From Rhodospirillales bacterium (lineage in GTDB: Bacteria; Pseudomonadota; Alphaproteobacteria; Rhodospirillales; UBA2165), in contig JAPPFK010000114.1 of assembly GCA_028823885.1 (NCBI GenBank), forward strand, positions 1-40,367: 40,367 nt of DNA, read 5' to 3'. The notes beneath the pieces were generated by a model that worked only from the letters and a program-made list of their open reading frames with translations, searched no databases and was not told the DNA's origin. Each line of letters starts with the position of its first letter. Position 1 is the first letter of the stretch. Below are positions 8,797-17,676 of this stretch, piece after piece. The position numbers and the translations under genes are program-made.

Positions 8797-9918
8797 ATGT
8801 TCGCTTACATCATCCGCCGGCTGCTGTTCGTCATCCCGACGCTGTTCGTCATCATCCTGCTGAACTTCGTCTTCGTGCAGTTCGCCCCCGGCGGACCGGT
8901 GGAGCAAACCATCGCCCAACTGCAAGGGACGGCGGTGGACGCGACGGCGAGGGTCAGCGGCACCTCTCAGGGCGAAACCGTCGGCAGCGGCGACCAGGGC
9001 CGGCAACAGGTCGGCGGTGAAGGCGCCGGGGCCAGCAAATACCGGGGCGCCCGCGGCCTCGATCCCGAGCTGATCGCCGAGATCGAAAAGCTCTACGGGT
9101 TCGACAAGCCGGCGCACGAGCGCTTCTGGATCATGCTGAAGAACTATCTCCGCTTCGATTTCGGCGAGAGTTTCTTCCGCGACAAGACCGTGATCGAATT
9201 GCTGATCGAGAAATTGCCGGTCTCCATCTCGCTTGGGCTATGGACCACCCTCCTGACCTATCTGATTTCCATTCCGCTCGGCGTTCGCAAGGCGGTGCGC
9301 GACGGGTCCAACTTCGATCTTTGGACCAGCGCGGTGATCATCATCGGCACCGCGATCCCCGGCTTCCTGTTCGCCATTCTTCTGGTGGTGCTGTTCGCCG
9401 GCGGCAGCTATTTCGACATCTTCCCCCTGCGCGGCATCGTATCGCCCAACTGGGACGAGCTCAGTCCGGTCGGCAAGGTTTTGGACTACTTCTGGCACAT
9501 GGCGCTGCCCATCACCTCCATGGTCATCGGCTCGTTCGCCGTTTTGACCATGCTGACCAAGAATTCATTCCTCGACGAGATCAATAAACAGTACGTCCAG
9601 ACGGCGCGGTCCAAGGGGCTTGCGGAGAACAAGGTGCTCTACGGGCACGTGTTCCGGAACGGCATGCTGCTGATCATCGCCGGCTTCCCGTCGGCCTTCA
9701 TCTCCATCTTCTTCACCGGCTCGCTTTTGACGGAGATCATCTTCTCCCTCGACGGGATCGGACTCCTCGGATTCGAGGCCGCCATCAACCGGGATTATCC
9801 GATCGTTTTCGGCACCCTCTACATGTTCACCTTGCTGGGCCTGATCATGGGGATCATCGGCGACCTTGCCTACCACGTGGTCGATCCGCGGATCGACTTC
9901 GAGGCGCAGGAGGTCTAG
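8797..9918 (+). CDS. yejB: Peptide ABC transporter permease YejB
   Basis: Inner-membrane permease of the Yej importer (BPD_transp_1 family). It has 373 residues. The first membrane helix (about 3-27) ends in [10 protein letters not shown] long polar Gly/Gln-rich periplasmic loop follows, a feature of YejB, and runs into [15 protein letters not shown]. The core permease helices then start near residue 140, with the ATPase-contact EAA-like loop around [19 protein letters not shown]. The C-terminus LVDPRIDFE-like ([14 protein letters not shown]) also matches the family. The stop is immediately followed by the yejE start, so the two are translationally coupled. Confidence 0.94.
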   Translation: MFAYIIRRLLFVIPTLFVIILLNFVFVQFAPGGPVEQTIAQLQGTAVDATARVSGTSQGETVGSGDQGRQQVGGEGAGASKYRGARGLDPELIAEIEKLYGFDKPAHERFWIMLKNYLRFDFGESFFRDKTVIELLIEKLPVSISLGLWTTLLTYLISIPLGVRKAVRDGSNFDLWTSAVIIIGTAIPGFLFAILLVVLFAGGSYFDIFPLRGIVSPNWDELSPVGKVLDYFWHMALPITSMVIGSFAVLTMLTKNSFLDEINKQYVQTARSKGLAENKVLYGHVFRNGMLLIIAGFPSAFISIFFTGSLLTEIIFSLDGIGLLGFEAAINRDYPIVFGTLYMFTLLGLIMGIIGDLAYHVVDPRIDFEAQEV

Positions 9919-10971
9919 ATGGAGGACGGGCGCCTGCTTGGCATGCGGGTTACGCCGCTGAATGCGCGGCGGATCGAGAATTTCAAGGCCAACCGGCGCG
10001 GTTACTGGTCCCTATGGATCTTCATCGCCGTCTTCTTCGTCACGCTGTTCGCGGAATTTCTGGCTAACGACAAGCCGCTGCTGGTCCGCTACGACGGCGC
10101 GTTCTATGCGCCGGTCTTCGTCGCCTACCCCGAAACCGCTTTCGGCGGCGACTTCGAGACCGAGGCCGAATATGCGGACCCCGAGGTTCAGGAACTGATT
10201 GAGGAAAAGGGCTGGATCCTCTGGCCGCCGGTTCCCTATTCCTTCGACACCATCGTCTTCGACCTGCCCCAGCCCGCGCCCTCTCCGCCGACGCTACGGA
10301 ACTGGCTCGGCACCGACGATCAGGGCCGGGACGTGGTGGCCCGGCTGATCTACGGCTTCCGAATATCGGTGCTGTTCGGGCTCGTTCTCACGGTCGTCTC
10401 CTCCATGGTGGGGATCGCCGCCGGCGCCTGGCAGGGCTACTCCGGCGGCTGGACCGACCTCTTGTTCCAGCGCTTCATGGAAATCTGGTCGAGCATGCCG
10501 CAGCTCTTCATGCTGATCATCCTGGCGAGCTTCATCGAACCCAATTTCTGGATCTTGATGGTCTTCCTGCTGCTGTTCAGCTGGATGGGGCTGGTGGGCG
10601 TGGTCCGCGCCGAGTTCCTCCGCGGCCGCAACTATACCTATGTGATGGCGGCCCGGGCATTGGGCGTCTCCGACCGCAAGATCATGTTCAAGCACATCCT
10701 GCCCAACGCCATGGTCGCCACGGTGACATTGATGCCTTTCATCCTCACCGGCTCCATCACCAGTCTCACGGCCCTCGACTTCCTGGGCTTCGGATTGCCG
10801 CCGGGCTCGCCGTCGCTCGGCGAGCTGCTGAACCAGGGCAAGGCCAACCTGCAGGCGCCGTGGCTCGGCATTTCGGCGTTCCTCATCCTGGCGGTGATGC
10901 TGAGCCTGTTGATTTTCATCGGCGAGGCGGTTCGCGACGCCTTCGACCCCCGCAAGACGTTCAGGGCCTAG
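9919..10971 (+). CDS. yejE: Peptide ABC transporter permease YejE
   Basis: Second permease of the Yej importer. It has 350 residues. An N-terminal cytoplasmic stretch with RRIENFKANRRGYWSLWIF leads into membrane helix 1. A large periplasmic insertion follows (about 50-125), then LGTDDQGRDVVARLIYGFRISVLFG, typical of OppC/DppC-type permeases, and five further helices. The EAA-like loop is around YVMAARALGVSDRKIMFKHILPNA. A perfect AGGAGG (9908-9913), 5 bases before the ATG and inside the end of yejB, supports this start. Confidence 0.94.
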   Translation: MEDGRLLGMRVTPLNARRIENFKANRRGYWSLWIFIAVFFVTLFAEFLANDKPLLVRYDGAFYAPVFVAYPETAFGGDFETEAEYADPEVQELIEEKGWILWPPVPYSFDTIVFDLPQPAPSPPTLRNWLGTDDQGRDVVARLIYGFRISVLFGLVLTVVSSMVGIAAGAWQGYSGGWTDLLFQRFMEIWSSMPQLFMLIILASFIEPNFWILMVFLLLFSWMGLVGVVRAEFLRGRNYTYVMAARALGVSDRKIMFKHILPNAMVATVTLMPFILTGSITSLTALDFLGFGLPPGSPSLGELLNQGKANLQAPWLGISAFLILAVMLSLLIFIGEAVRDAFDPRKTFRA

Positions 10972-10986
10972 GGGAGAGCAAATCCG

Positions 10987-12615
10987 ATGAGCGAACCCCT
11001 CCTCCGGATCAAGGACCTGTCGGTAAGCTTCGGCGGCGGCGAGCGCGAGGTGCGGGCGGTCAAGAACGTCTCAATCGATATCCATCCGGGCGAGACCATC
11101 GGACTGGTGGGCGAATCCGGCTCCGGCAAGTCGGTCACCGCCCTGTCGGTCCTCAAGCTGCTCCCTTACCCCGTCGCCTGGCACCCGTCCGGCGAGATAT
11201 CCTTCGACGGCTACGATCTGATGGGCGGTGACGAACGGGAGATCCGCAAAGTCCGGGGCAACAACATTTCGATGATTTTCCAGGAGCCCCTCAACTCCCT
11301 CAACCCGCTTCATTCCATCGCCAAGCAAATCGGCGAGATCATCCGCCTCCATCAGAGCATGAGCGACGAAAAGGTCGAGGCGCGGACCAGGGAACTCCTG
11401 GGCCTGGTCGGGCTGGAGGACGCGGTCGGGCGCATGCACTCCCTGCCCCACGAGTTTTCCGGCGGCCAGCAGCAGCGCATCATGATCGCCATGGCGCTCG
11501 CCAACGAGCCCAAACTGCTGATCGCCGACGAGCCGACAACGGCCCTCGACGTCACGGTCCAGGCCCAGGTTCTGAAGCTGATGAAGGGCCTCACCCGGGA
11601 GCTCGACATGGCGATGCTGCTGATCACCCATGATCTCGGCATCGTCGAAGCGCTATCCGACCGTACCTACGTGATGAACCAGGGCGAGGTGGTCGAGACC
11701 GGAGAGACAAGGAAGATTTATGCCAATCCGGAACATGCCTACACCCGCCACCTCCTGGACAGCGAACCCAAGGGCCGGCCCGATCCGGCGGACCCCAACG
11801 CCAAGCCGCTGCTGACCGCCGACAACATCAAGGTCTGGTTCCCGATCAAGAAGGGGGTCATCCGCCGCACCGTCGGCCACGTGAAGGCGGTGGACGGCAT
11901 CACCGTCGATCTCCGCGAGGGCCGCACGCTGGGTGTGGTCGGCGAATCCGGCTCCGGCAAGTCGACCCTCGGCCGGGCGCTGCTGCGGCTCGAAAAAAGC
12001 GACGGCGATATCCAGCTTGACGGCCGGACCATCCAGGGCCTCGGTTTCAAGGAGCTGCGCCCGTTGCGCCGGGACATGCAGATCGTTTTCCAGGACCCGG
12101 TGGGCTCCATGAGCCCCCGCATGTCGGTCTTCCAGGTGATCGAGGAAGGCCTGCTGGTGCAGGAGATCGGCGAAACCTATGACGAGCGCCGGGCAATGGT
12201 CGCCGACGCGCTCCGCGAGGTCGACTTGGATCCCGACACCATGGACCGCTACCCCCACGAATTTTCCGGCGGCCAGCGCCAGCGGATCGCCGTCGCCCGG
12301 GCGCTGGTGCTGCGGCCCAAGGTGATCGTCCTGGACGAGCCCACTTCGGCCCTCGACATGAGCGTCCAGTCGCAGATCGTCGAGCTGTTGCGCGGACTGC
12401 AGGTGAAGCACGGGCTCTCCTACATATTCATCAGTCACGATCTGAAAGTGGTGCGCGCGCTGTCCCACGACGTGATCGTCATCCGCGACGGCGTGGTGGT
12501 CGAACACGGCCCCGCCGAGCAGGTCATCGACAACCCCCAGGAGCCCTACACCAAGGCGCTGATGGCCGCGGCTTTCGAACTGGTCGCCGACGAGACGGGG
12601 GTGGTGAAAGGTTAG
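10987..12615 (+). CDS. yejF: Peptide ABC transporter ATP-binding protein YejF (two ATPase domains)
   Basis: Energises YejB/YejE. It has 542 residues with two complete ABC modules. Module one has Walker A GESGSGKSVT, signature FSGGQQQR and Walker B LLIADEPTTALD. Module two has GESGSGKSTL, FSGGQRQR and VIVLDEPTSALD. The linker after the first module contains the oligopeptide-importer YANPEHAYTRHLL stretch; the end of module two has NPQEPYTKALM. Start ATG 10987 has GGGGAG about 10 bases upstream. Its stop overlaps that of convergent uppP by 4 bases. Confidence 0.95.
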   Translation: MSEPLLRIKDLSVSFGGGEREVRAVKNVSIDIHPGETIGLVGESGSGKSVTALSVLKLLPYPVAWHPSGEISFDGYDLMGGDEREIRKVRGNNISMIFQEPLNSLNPLHSIAKQIGEIIRLHQSMSDEKVEARTRELLGLVGLEDAVGRMHSLPHEFSGGQQQRIMIAMALANEPKLLIADEPTTALDVTVQAQVLKLMKGLTRELDMAMLLITHDLGIVEALSDRTYVMNQGEVVETGETRKIYANPEHAYTRHLLDSEPKGRPDPADPNAKPLLTADNIKVWFPIKKGVIRRTVGHVKAVDGITVDLREGRTLGVVGESGSGKSTLGRALLRLEKSDGDIQLDGRTIQGLGFKELRPLRRDMQIVFQDPVGSMSPRMSVFQVIEEGLLVQEIGETYDERRAMVADALREVDLDPDTMDRYPHEFSGGQRQRIAVARALVLRPKVIVLDEPTSALDMSVQSQIVELLRGLQVKHGLSYIFISHDLKVVRALSHDVIVIRDGVVVEHGPAEQVIDNPQEPYTKALMAAAFELVADETGVVKG

Positions 12616-13442
12616 AAAGTGAAGCCCGGCGCCACATAGGCGACCCAGAGCAGGAACACGCCGAGGATCAGCCGGTAAATGACGAACGGCGTAAAGCCCG
12701 AATGCCGGAGCCAGGCCATGAACCCGGCGATGGTAACGATGGCGAAGGCGAACGAGATGGCGATTGCCGTGAACACCGTATTGGTCAATTGCACGTCGCC
12801 CACCTGATAGAGTTCCCACCCCTTGAGCGAGCCTGCCGCGATGATGATCGGGATCGACAGCAGCATGGAAAACCGCGCCGCCTCGATCCGTTCCATGCCG
12901 AGGATGCGCGCCGCCGTGATGGTGATGCCGGTCCGCGAGGTGCCGGGGATCAGCGCCAGCGCCTGGAACAAACCGATGAACAAGGCGCCGGCGAAACCCA
13001 GATGGTCGAGCCGCTTGATGGTCAGGCTCAGCTTGTCGGCCAAGTACAGAAGAATGGCAAAGCCGACGGTCGCCCAGGCGATGATCTCGAGCCCCCGGAA
13101 GATGTCCTGATTGAATTCGTTGATCGCCCATCCCGCGGCTACCGCCGGGACCGTCGCGGCGACCACCAGCATGGCGATGCGGAACTCGTCGCCGCCGCGG
13201 CGGCGGCGCCGCCCGGGCCGGAACTGGCGGCCGGTGGCGGCGATCATCCCCCAGACATCACGCCGGAAATAGATCACCACGGCGAGCAATGTCCCCACAT
13301 GGACCGCGACGTCGATGATCAGGCCCTGGTCGGGCCAGCCGGTGAAAATGGGAACCAGGACCAGATGGGCGGACGAGGAGACGGGCAGGAACTCGGTGAT
13401 GCCCTGGACCGCCGATAGGACGATGATGTTCAAGAGGGGCAA
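12612..13442 (-). CDS. uppP: Undecaprenyl-diphosphatase UppP (BacA)
   Basis: Dephosphorylates undecaprenyl pyrophosphate to recycle the lipid carrier for peptidoglycan and other envelope polymers; an integral inner-membrane protein. It has 276 residues and several membrane helices. Active-site motifs are QGITEFLPVSSSAHL near the N-terminus and PGTSRTGITIT (consensus PGxSRSGxT). A cytoplasmic-type loop around 75-88 is unusually Arg-rich. The start is TTG at 13442: the resulting MPLLNIIVL N-terminus is typical, and AGGGGA lies 5 bases upstream. The convergent stop overlaps yejF. Confidence 0.95.
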   Translation of the reverse strand: MPLLNIIVLSAVQGITEFLPVSSSAHLVLVPIFTGWPDQGLIIDVAVHVGTLLAVVIYFRRDVWGMIAATGRQFRPGRRRRRGGDEFRIAMLVVAATVPAVAAGWAINEFNQDIFRGLEIIAWATVGFAILLYLADKLSLTIKRLDHLGFAGALFIGLFQALALIPGTSRTGITITAARILGMERIEAARFSMLLSIPIIIAAGSLKGWELYQVGDVQLTNTVFTAIAISFAFAIVTIAGFMAWLRHSGFTPFVIYRLILGVFLLWVAYVAPGFTF

Positions 13443-13614
13443 GCGTATCCCCTAATCCGTTTGGGCCTTGCGCGATTTGCGCCTGTATATCACTTTTCCT
13501 TTAAGTACAGGAAGTTAACCGAGCGTAGGCGCTGGATTCGGCGAAACCGGTCTCCCGCCCAAGTTGCGCATTACGGAACTGTTTCAGCGGCCCCGATTTG
13601 GCTATAAGGGGCGG

Positions 13615-14283
13615 ATGCGCACCCTCTACCACCTGTGGCTCAATCCGTTTTCGCGCAAAGTTCGAATCGTGCTGGCCGAGAAAGACCTGGGCTTCGACAT
13701 GGTCGTCGAACAAGTCTGGGACCGGCGGCGGGAATTCCTCGCCATCAACCCGGCGGGAGATGTGCCGGTAATCATCGAGGATGACGGCACGGTATTGGCG
13801 GATTCCGGGGCCATCTGCGAGTTTGTGGAGGAAATCGCGCCGGAACCGCCGATGATCATGGGCAATCCCCATGAACGGGCTGAAATCCGCCGGCTGGTGT
13901 CGTGGTTCGACCGCAAGTTCGACGCCGAAATTTCCGCGCCGCTGGTCGATGAAAAGGTGATGAAGCGGATCAAGGGACTGGGCTCACCGGATTCGAAGGT
14001 TATCCGCGCGGCCCACGCCAACATCCACACCCACCTGGAATATATCGGCTACCTCACCGGGCGGCGCCACTGGCTGGCGGGCGAGAAGTTTTCCCTCGCC
14101 GACATTGCGGCCGCCGCGCACCTCTCGGCGGTGGATTATCTGGGCGATGTGCCGTGGGCCGACCACGAGGCGGCCAAGGACTGGTACGCGCGGATCAAAT
14201 CCCGGCCCAGCTTCCGGCAGATACTGGCGGACGCCATCCCCGGGCTGCCGCCGCCCAAACACTACGCGAATCCGGATTTTTAG
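13615..14283 (+). CDS. fzlA: GST-fold protein, probably the FtsZ-binding division protein FzlA
   Basis: In Caulobacter, FzlA has a glutathione S-transferase fold, binds FtsZ filaments and is needed for constriction. This protein has 222 residues. The N-terminal thioredoxin-like domain begins MRTLYHLWLNPFSRKVRI and includes NPAGDVPVI and the ADSGAI turn. The all-helical C-domain carries the conserved N-capping segment FSLADIAAAAHLSAVDYLG. The C-terminal tail, LPPPKHYANPDF, resembles the conserved tail I recall for FzlA. Position beside uppP also fits. FzlA identity rests on remembered motifs and synteny; a general GST is the alternative. Confidence 0.72.
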   Translation: MRTLYHLWLNPFSRKVRIVLAEKDLGFDMVVEQVWDRRREFLAINPAGDVPVIIEDDGTVLADSGAICEFVEEIAPEPPMIMGNPHERAEIRRLVSWFDRKFDAEISAPLVDEKVMKRIKGLGSPDSKVIRAAHANIHTHLEYIGYLTGRRHWLAGEKFSLADIAAAAHLSAVDYLGDVPWADHEAAKDWYARIKSRPSFRQILADAIPGLPPPKHYANPDF

Positions 14284-14287
14284 CGGC

Positions 14288-15040
14288 TCACTTCGGCCCG
14301 TCCATGCGTTCGAGATTGGCCTGGGCCGCCTTGGCCGCAGGACTGTCCGGCGCCACCTCGATCACCCTCAGCCAATCGGCCCGGGCGCCGGCCTCGTCAC
14401 CCGCCTGGCCCAGCAGGATGCCCCTTTCCAGCAGCGCTTCCGGATGGGCCGGGTCCTGAGAGAGCGCCAATTCCACATCCCGCATGGCCAGCCCCGCCTC
14501 GCCGGTCTGCCGGTAGGCACTGGCACGGAACACCCGCGCATCGTTGAATTTGGAATCCAGTCGAAGCGCCCGGGACAAATCCTCGATGGCCGGGCCCATA
14601 TCGCCGCCCTCGGCATGGGCCTGGGCCCGGTCGGCGAATATCTCCGGGTTTCGATCATCGAGGCTGATCGCCGCGTCAAGTACGGCCAGCGCGGCCGGCG
14701 GGTTGTCCGCCTGCAGCCACGCTTGGCCCGATTGGCCCAGAAGGTCGGCCTTCACGGCTGCATCCGCGTTTATCACGCGGGCCAGTTCCTCGAGCCGGCG
14801 GGCAGCCACTTCGTGATGACCGAGCCGCATCAGCGCCACGGCGACGCAATGGCGGGCCGGGTCGCCGCCGCCCAGGCTTTCCCAACCGATGGCATATTCG
14901 AAACCCCGTTTGGCGCTGCGTTCCACTTCGGTGATGCACGCCCGGTACTCGGCGGCATCGGCGGCCGTCGGCGGCTGCGATTGTGCCTGTGCCGGAAATG
15001 CGGCCATCATTGCGACGGCGGTGATTGCCCAAATCTTCAT
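14288..15040 (-). CDS. Periplasmic tetratricopeptide-repeat protein
   Basis: It has 250 residues. The signal peptide MKIWAITAVAMMAAFPAQAQ (cleavage after AQA) sets the start at 15040; a longer frame from 15073 would hide it. The body is a series of TPR-like helical pairs from about 75 onwards, for example PAALAVLDAAISLDDRNPEIFADRAQ, AIEDLSRALRLDSKFNDARVFRA and AMRDVELALSQDPAHPEALLERG. TPR proteins are protein-protein adaptors; no enzymatic motif is visible. It is convergent with fzlA (4 bases between stops) and divergent from the SDR gene. Function unknown. Confidence 0.82.
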   Translation of the reverse strand: MKIWAITAVAMMAAFPAQAQSQPPTAADAAEYRACITEVERSAKRGFEYAIGWESLGGGDPARHCVAVALMRLGHHEVAARRLEELARVINADAAVKADLLGQSGQAWLQADNPPAALAVLDAAISLDDRNPEIFADRAQAHAEGGDMGPAIEDLSRALRLDSKFNDARVFRASAYRQTGEAGLAMRDVELALSQDPAHPEALLERGILLGQAGDEAGARADWLRVIEVAPDSPAAKAAQANLERMDGPK

Positions 15041-15060
15041 GCCGTGACCATATAGGAGCC

Positions 15061-15921
15061 ATGGCGGGCACATCCACGCTTCTTTGTTTCGGCTACGGCT
15101 ATTCCGCTCGCGCCCTGGCGAAACACTTGATTCCCGCCGGCTGGCGGGTCATCAGCACCTACCGGCGGGAGGAGGCCGCCGCCTTGATCGAAGCGGACGG
15201 CGCCGAGCCGGCGGCCTTCGATCGGGTCGATCCGGCCCAAGCCACCCATATCCTGATTTCGATTCCGCCGGGCAGCGACGGGGATCCCGTACTGAACGCC
15301 TTTGGTGCCGCCATTTCGGAGACCGGACTGGCCTGGCTGGGCTATCTCTCGACCACCGGGGTCTACGGCGATACGGGCGGCGGGGCGGTCGACGAAACAT
15401 CACCCCTCAACCCCGCCTCGGATCGCTCGGCACGGCGGGTCGAAGCCGAAGCGGGCTGGCTCTCTCTCGACGGCGTACCGGCTCACATATTCCGCCTCGC
15501 CGGCATCTACGGGCCGGGGCGCAGCGCCCTCGACCACATCCAGGCCGGACGGGCGCGGCGGATCGACAAGCCCGGATTTGCGTTCTCGCGCATCCACGTG
15601 GAAGACATCGCCGGCGTGCTCGCCGCCTCCGTCGGCGCACCCAATCCCGGCGCCGTCTATAATGTGTGCGACAACGAACCGGCGCCCCAGGCCGACGTGA
15701 TCGCCTATGGCTGCGAGCTGCTGGGCGTCGACGCGCCCCCGCTGATCCCTTACGACGAAGCCCAAAGGGACATGACCGGGATGGCACGGTCTTTCTGGCA
15801 GGACAATCGCCGGGTCAGCAACGCCCGCATCCGAAACGAGTTGGGATATCCGCTCAAATACCCGACCTACCGGGAAGGCTTGCGCGCCATTCACATGGCC
15901 GAGGGTGGCCTAACCTACTAA
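15061..15921 (+). CDS. SDR-family NAD(P)-binding protein (extended / YeeZ-like)
   Basis: It has 286 residues. A Rossmann dinucleotide site, FGYGYSARALAKHL, lies at the N-terminus. The active-site strand YLSTTGVYGD is normally followed by a YxxxK pair, but here the downstream basic residue falls in SARRVEAE, so catalysis may be altered. LAGIYGPGRSALD and the FSRIHVEDIAG segment are typical of the YeeZ-like branch. ATG 15061 has AGGAG only 2 bases upstream, slightly tight. The substrate is unknown. A GST(FzlA)-SDR pair near uppP recurs in alphaproteobacteria as I recall. Confidence 0.82.
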   Translation: MAGTSTLLCFGYGYSARALAKHLIPAGWRVISTYRREEAAALIEADGAEPAAFDRVDPAQATHILISIPPGSDGDPVLNAFGAAISETGLAWLGYLSTTGVYGDTGGGAVDETSPLNPASDRSARRVEAEAGWLSLDGVPAHIFRLAGIYGPGRSALDHIQAGRARRIDKPGFAFSRIHVEDIAGVLAASVGAPNPGAVYNVCDNEPAPQADVIAYGCELLGVDAPPLIPYDEAQRDMTGMARSFWQDNRRVSNARIRNELGYPLKYPTYREGLRAIHMAEGGLTY

Positions 15922-16002
15922 TTGCAGCAATGGTTCAGAATTTGTGATGCCCGACACATTTTGTTAACCTAGAAAAGTGTAGAAAAATGTTGAAACTGAA
16001 CT

Positions 16003-16016
16003 TGCCCAAATGGGCA
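16003..16016. repeat. Short palindrome upstream of the Fic antitoxin gene
   Basis: TGCCCA-AA-TGGGCA is a perfect 6-bp inverted repeat with a 2-base centre, 22 bases before the antitoxin ATG. It lies in the 117-base AT-richer gap after the SDR gene. It could be an operator for autoregulation by the toxin-antitoxin pair; that is inference. Confidence 0.4.
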
Positions 16017-16038
16017 CCACCAAGCGAGCAAGTATCAG

Positions 16039-16215
16039 ATGACCAACGACCTTAAAACATTGTTAGAAAAAGCAAAATTGGCCCAAATGACTGCTGAAGA
16101 ATCTGAGCAGCAGCGCCAGAGTTTCGCGTTTGGCAACACCAACATTGAAAATCCGCGGATAACCAAAGAAACCATTCGCAAAGAAGCCGAGGCCATCAAG
16201 TCCGGGGATGAATGA
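16039..16215 (+). CDS. Small Fic-associated antitoxin (VbhA/FicA-like)
   Basis: A 58-residue protein starting MTNDLKTLLEKAKLAQMTAE. Its stop overlaps the Fic start by 8 bases, the usual antitoxin-toxin coupling. The middle holds RQSFAFGNTNIENPRIT; class I Fic antitoxins carry an inhibitory helix (S/T)xxxE(G/N), and NTNIEN fits with Asn in place of the Ser/Thr and the key Glu kept. The rest is charged and helical, as expected for a small antitoxin. Base composition is more AT-rich than its neighbours, suggesting transfer together with the toxin. Assignment depends mainly on context and this motif. Confidence 0.75.
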   Translation: MTNDLKTLLEKAKLAQMTAEESEQQRQSFAFGNTNIENPRITKETIRKEAEAIKSGDE

Positions 16216-16876
16216 ACCGCCGGGTTTTGAACGACATAGCGAAGCCGAAGCAGCCGAGTTAATCGCCGATCCCGATGAACGGGCTCGCCGAGAGGCAGCC
16301 AATGGCCTTCGACAATTTGACCATGTGCTTGAGCTGATTGAGTACAGCTTGGACCCTGAGCGACCATTTCGCCTCAGGCTTTCCACGATTCTAGGCCTTA
16401 ATAGAGTTGCTTTGGAGGGTATTCACCCAAACGCAGGAGGCTTTCGCCCAGCAGGAGTTGAAATAAAAGGGAGCAAGCACGAGCCTCCACCAAACTATTT
16501 GCTTCCATCTTTACTTGAAGAGCTTTGTGACTACGTCAATGACAATTGGGATGGTCAGTCGGCGATCCACTTGGCCGCATACGTGATGTGGCGAATTAAC
16601 TGGATTCATCCGTTTGCCGACGGGAACGGGAGAACATCAAGAGCGCTATCCTACCTCATACTTTGTGTTCGATTGGGTTACAGGTTACCTGGCGGCCTAA
16701 CGATCCCCGAGCTTATCGCGGATAACAAGAAGCCATATTATGATGCACTGGAGGCTGCAGATGTGGCTTTCGATAACGGCGCGGTGGACGTGTCCGAGAT
16801 GGAAAATCTCCTGGACGGCCTTCTCGCGAAACAGTTAATGGAGATTCACCGTTCGGCTACTGGCGCCGAAGACTGA
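16208..16876 (+). CDS. Fic-domain protein (AMP-transferase toxin)
   Basis: Fic enzymes usually transfer AMP from ATP to a hydroxyl on a target protein. It has 222 residues. A helical N-terminal part is followed by the target-docking flap (GGFRPAGVEIKGSKHEPPP, about 77-95) and the complete catalytic motif HPFADGNGRTSR at 134-145, matching HPFxDGNGRxxR with the catalytic His134. All key residues are present, so it should be active when released from its antitoxin. The start at 16208 overlaps the antitoxin stop. The pair has lower GC than the flanks. The target cannot be read from sequence. Confidence 0.9.
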   Translation: MNEPPGFERHSEAEAAELIADPDERARREAANGLRQFDHVLELIEYSLDPERPFRLRLSTILGLNRVALEGIHPNAGGFRPAGVEIKGSKHEPPPNYLLPSLLEELCDYVNDNWDGQSAIHLAAYVMWRINWIHPFADGNGRTSRALSYLILCVRLGYRLPGGLTIPELIADNKKPYYDALEAADVAFDNGAVDVSEMENLLDGLLAKQLMEIHRSATGAED

Positions 16877-16882
16877 TTGTTT

Positions 16883-17659
16883 CTACTCAATTTTGTCCAA
16901 CAGCCGCGCCACCGTCGCCGTCAGCCGGTCGAGATCGTGCGGTTCGCTGAGGCGGTGATCGCCCCCTTTGACGAAAGTTATCTCCACATCGTCCGAGCGG
17001 AGCTTCTCCTGGATGGCGAGGCTGGTCCGCCACGGCACCGCGTCATCCTCCATGCCGTGGATCAACCGCACCGGGCAGTCGATGGAGATTTCTCCGCCCA
17101 GTAAAAGGTGGTCCTTGCCGTCATCGATCAAGGCCTGGGTGAAGGTATAGTCGTCCTCATAATCGCTGGGGACGATCACCTTGCCCTCGGCCTTCATCAC
17201 ATCCCGCTGCTCCCGGGTCAGTTCCTCGGCGTAAAGCCGCTCGGTAAAGTCGGGTGCCGGCGCGATGCCCACCAACCCGGCAATGCGCCCGGGACGGGCC
17301 AGCGCCGCGACCAACATGATCCAGCCGCCCATGGAGGACCCCACCAGCACCTGGGGTCCGTCGGTGAGCTCATCCAAGGCCGCCAGCGCGTCCGCCGCCC
17401 AGGAACCAATGGTGCCGTCGGCGAACGCGCCTTCGGACTCCCCATGGCCCGCATAATCGAAGCGGAGACAGGCGTTGCCCCGATCCCGGCATAGCTCCTC
17501 GAGCGCCAGCGCCTTGCCGCCCGACATGTCCGACATGAAACCGGTCATAAAGATGACGCCGGGGCTTCGGCCCGGCGTTCTGCGGTAAGCAATGGACGGC
17601 TCGGAACCGCGTGTTAATATTTCGGCCTCAAGGTCGGGGGTGGACGCATGGTCGGACAT
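16883..17659 (-). CDS. Alpha/beta hydrolase, ABHD10-like thioesterase/esterase
   Basis: It has 258 residues. The fold begins PGVIFMTGFMSDMSGGKA, then RFDYAGHGESEGAFADGTIGSW, a pattern shared with mitochondrial ABHD10 (a depalmitoylase) and its bacterial relatives. The triad is visible: nucleophile Ser109 in GSSMGG, acid Asp in HGMEDDAVPW (about 205-206) and His235 in GGDHRLS. The natural substrate is unknown. It is convergent with fic (6 bases between stop codons), so the Fic pair has been placed between it and the SDR gene. Confidence 0.87.
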   Translation of the reverse strand: MSDHASTPDLEAEILTRGSEPSIAYRRTPGRSPGVIFMTGFMSDMSGGKALALEELCRDRGNACLRFDYAGHGESEGAFADGTIGSWAADALAALDELTDGPQVLVGSSMGGWIMLVAALARPGRIAGLVGIAPAPDFTERLYAEELTREQRDVMKAEGKVIVPSDYEDDYTFTQALIDDGKDHLLLGGEISIDCPVRLIHGMEDDAVPWRTSLAIQEKLRSDDVEITFVKGGDHRLSEPHDLDRLTATVARLLDKIE

Positions 17660-17676
17660 TCTTGTTCCCGTGCGAA

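Noticed and set aside
8881-9060. Gly/Gln-rich loop in YejB as an abnormal insertion
   Set aside because: E. coli YejB has a similar long loop at the same place, so it is a family feature.
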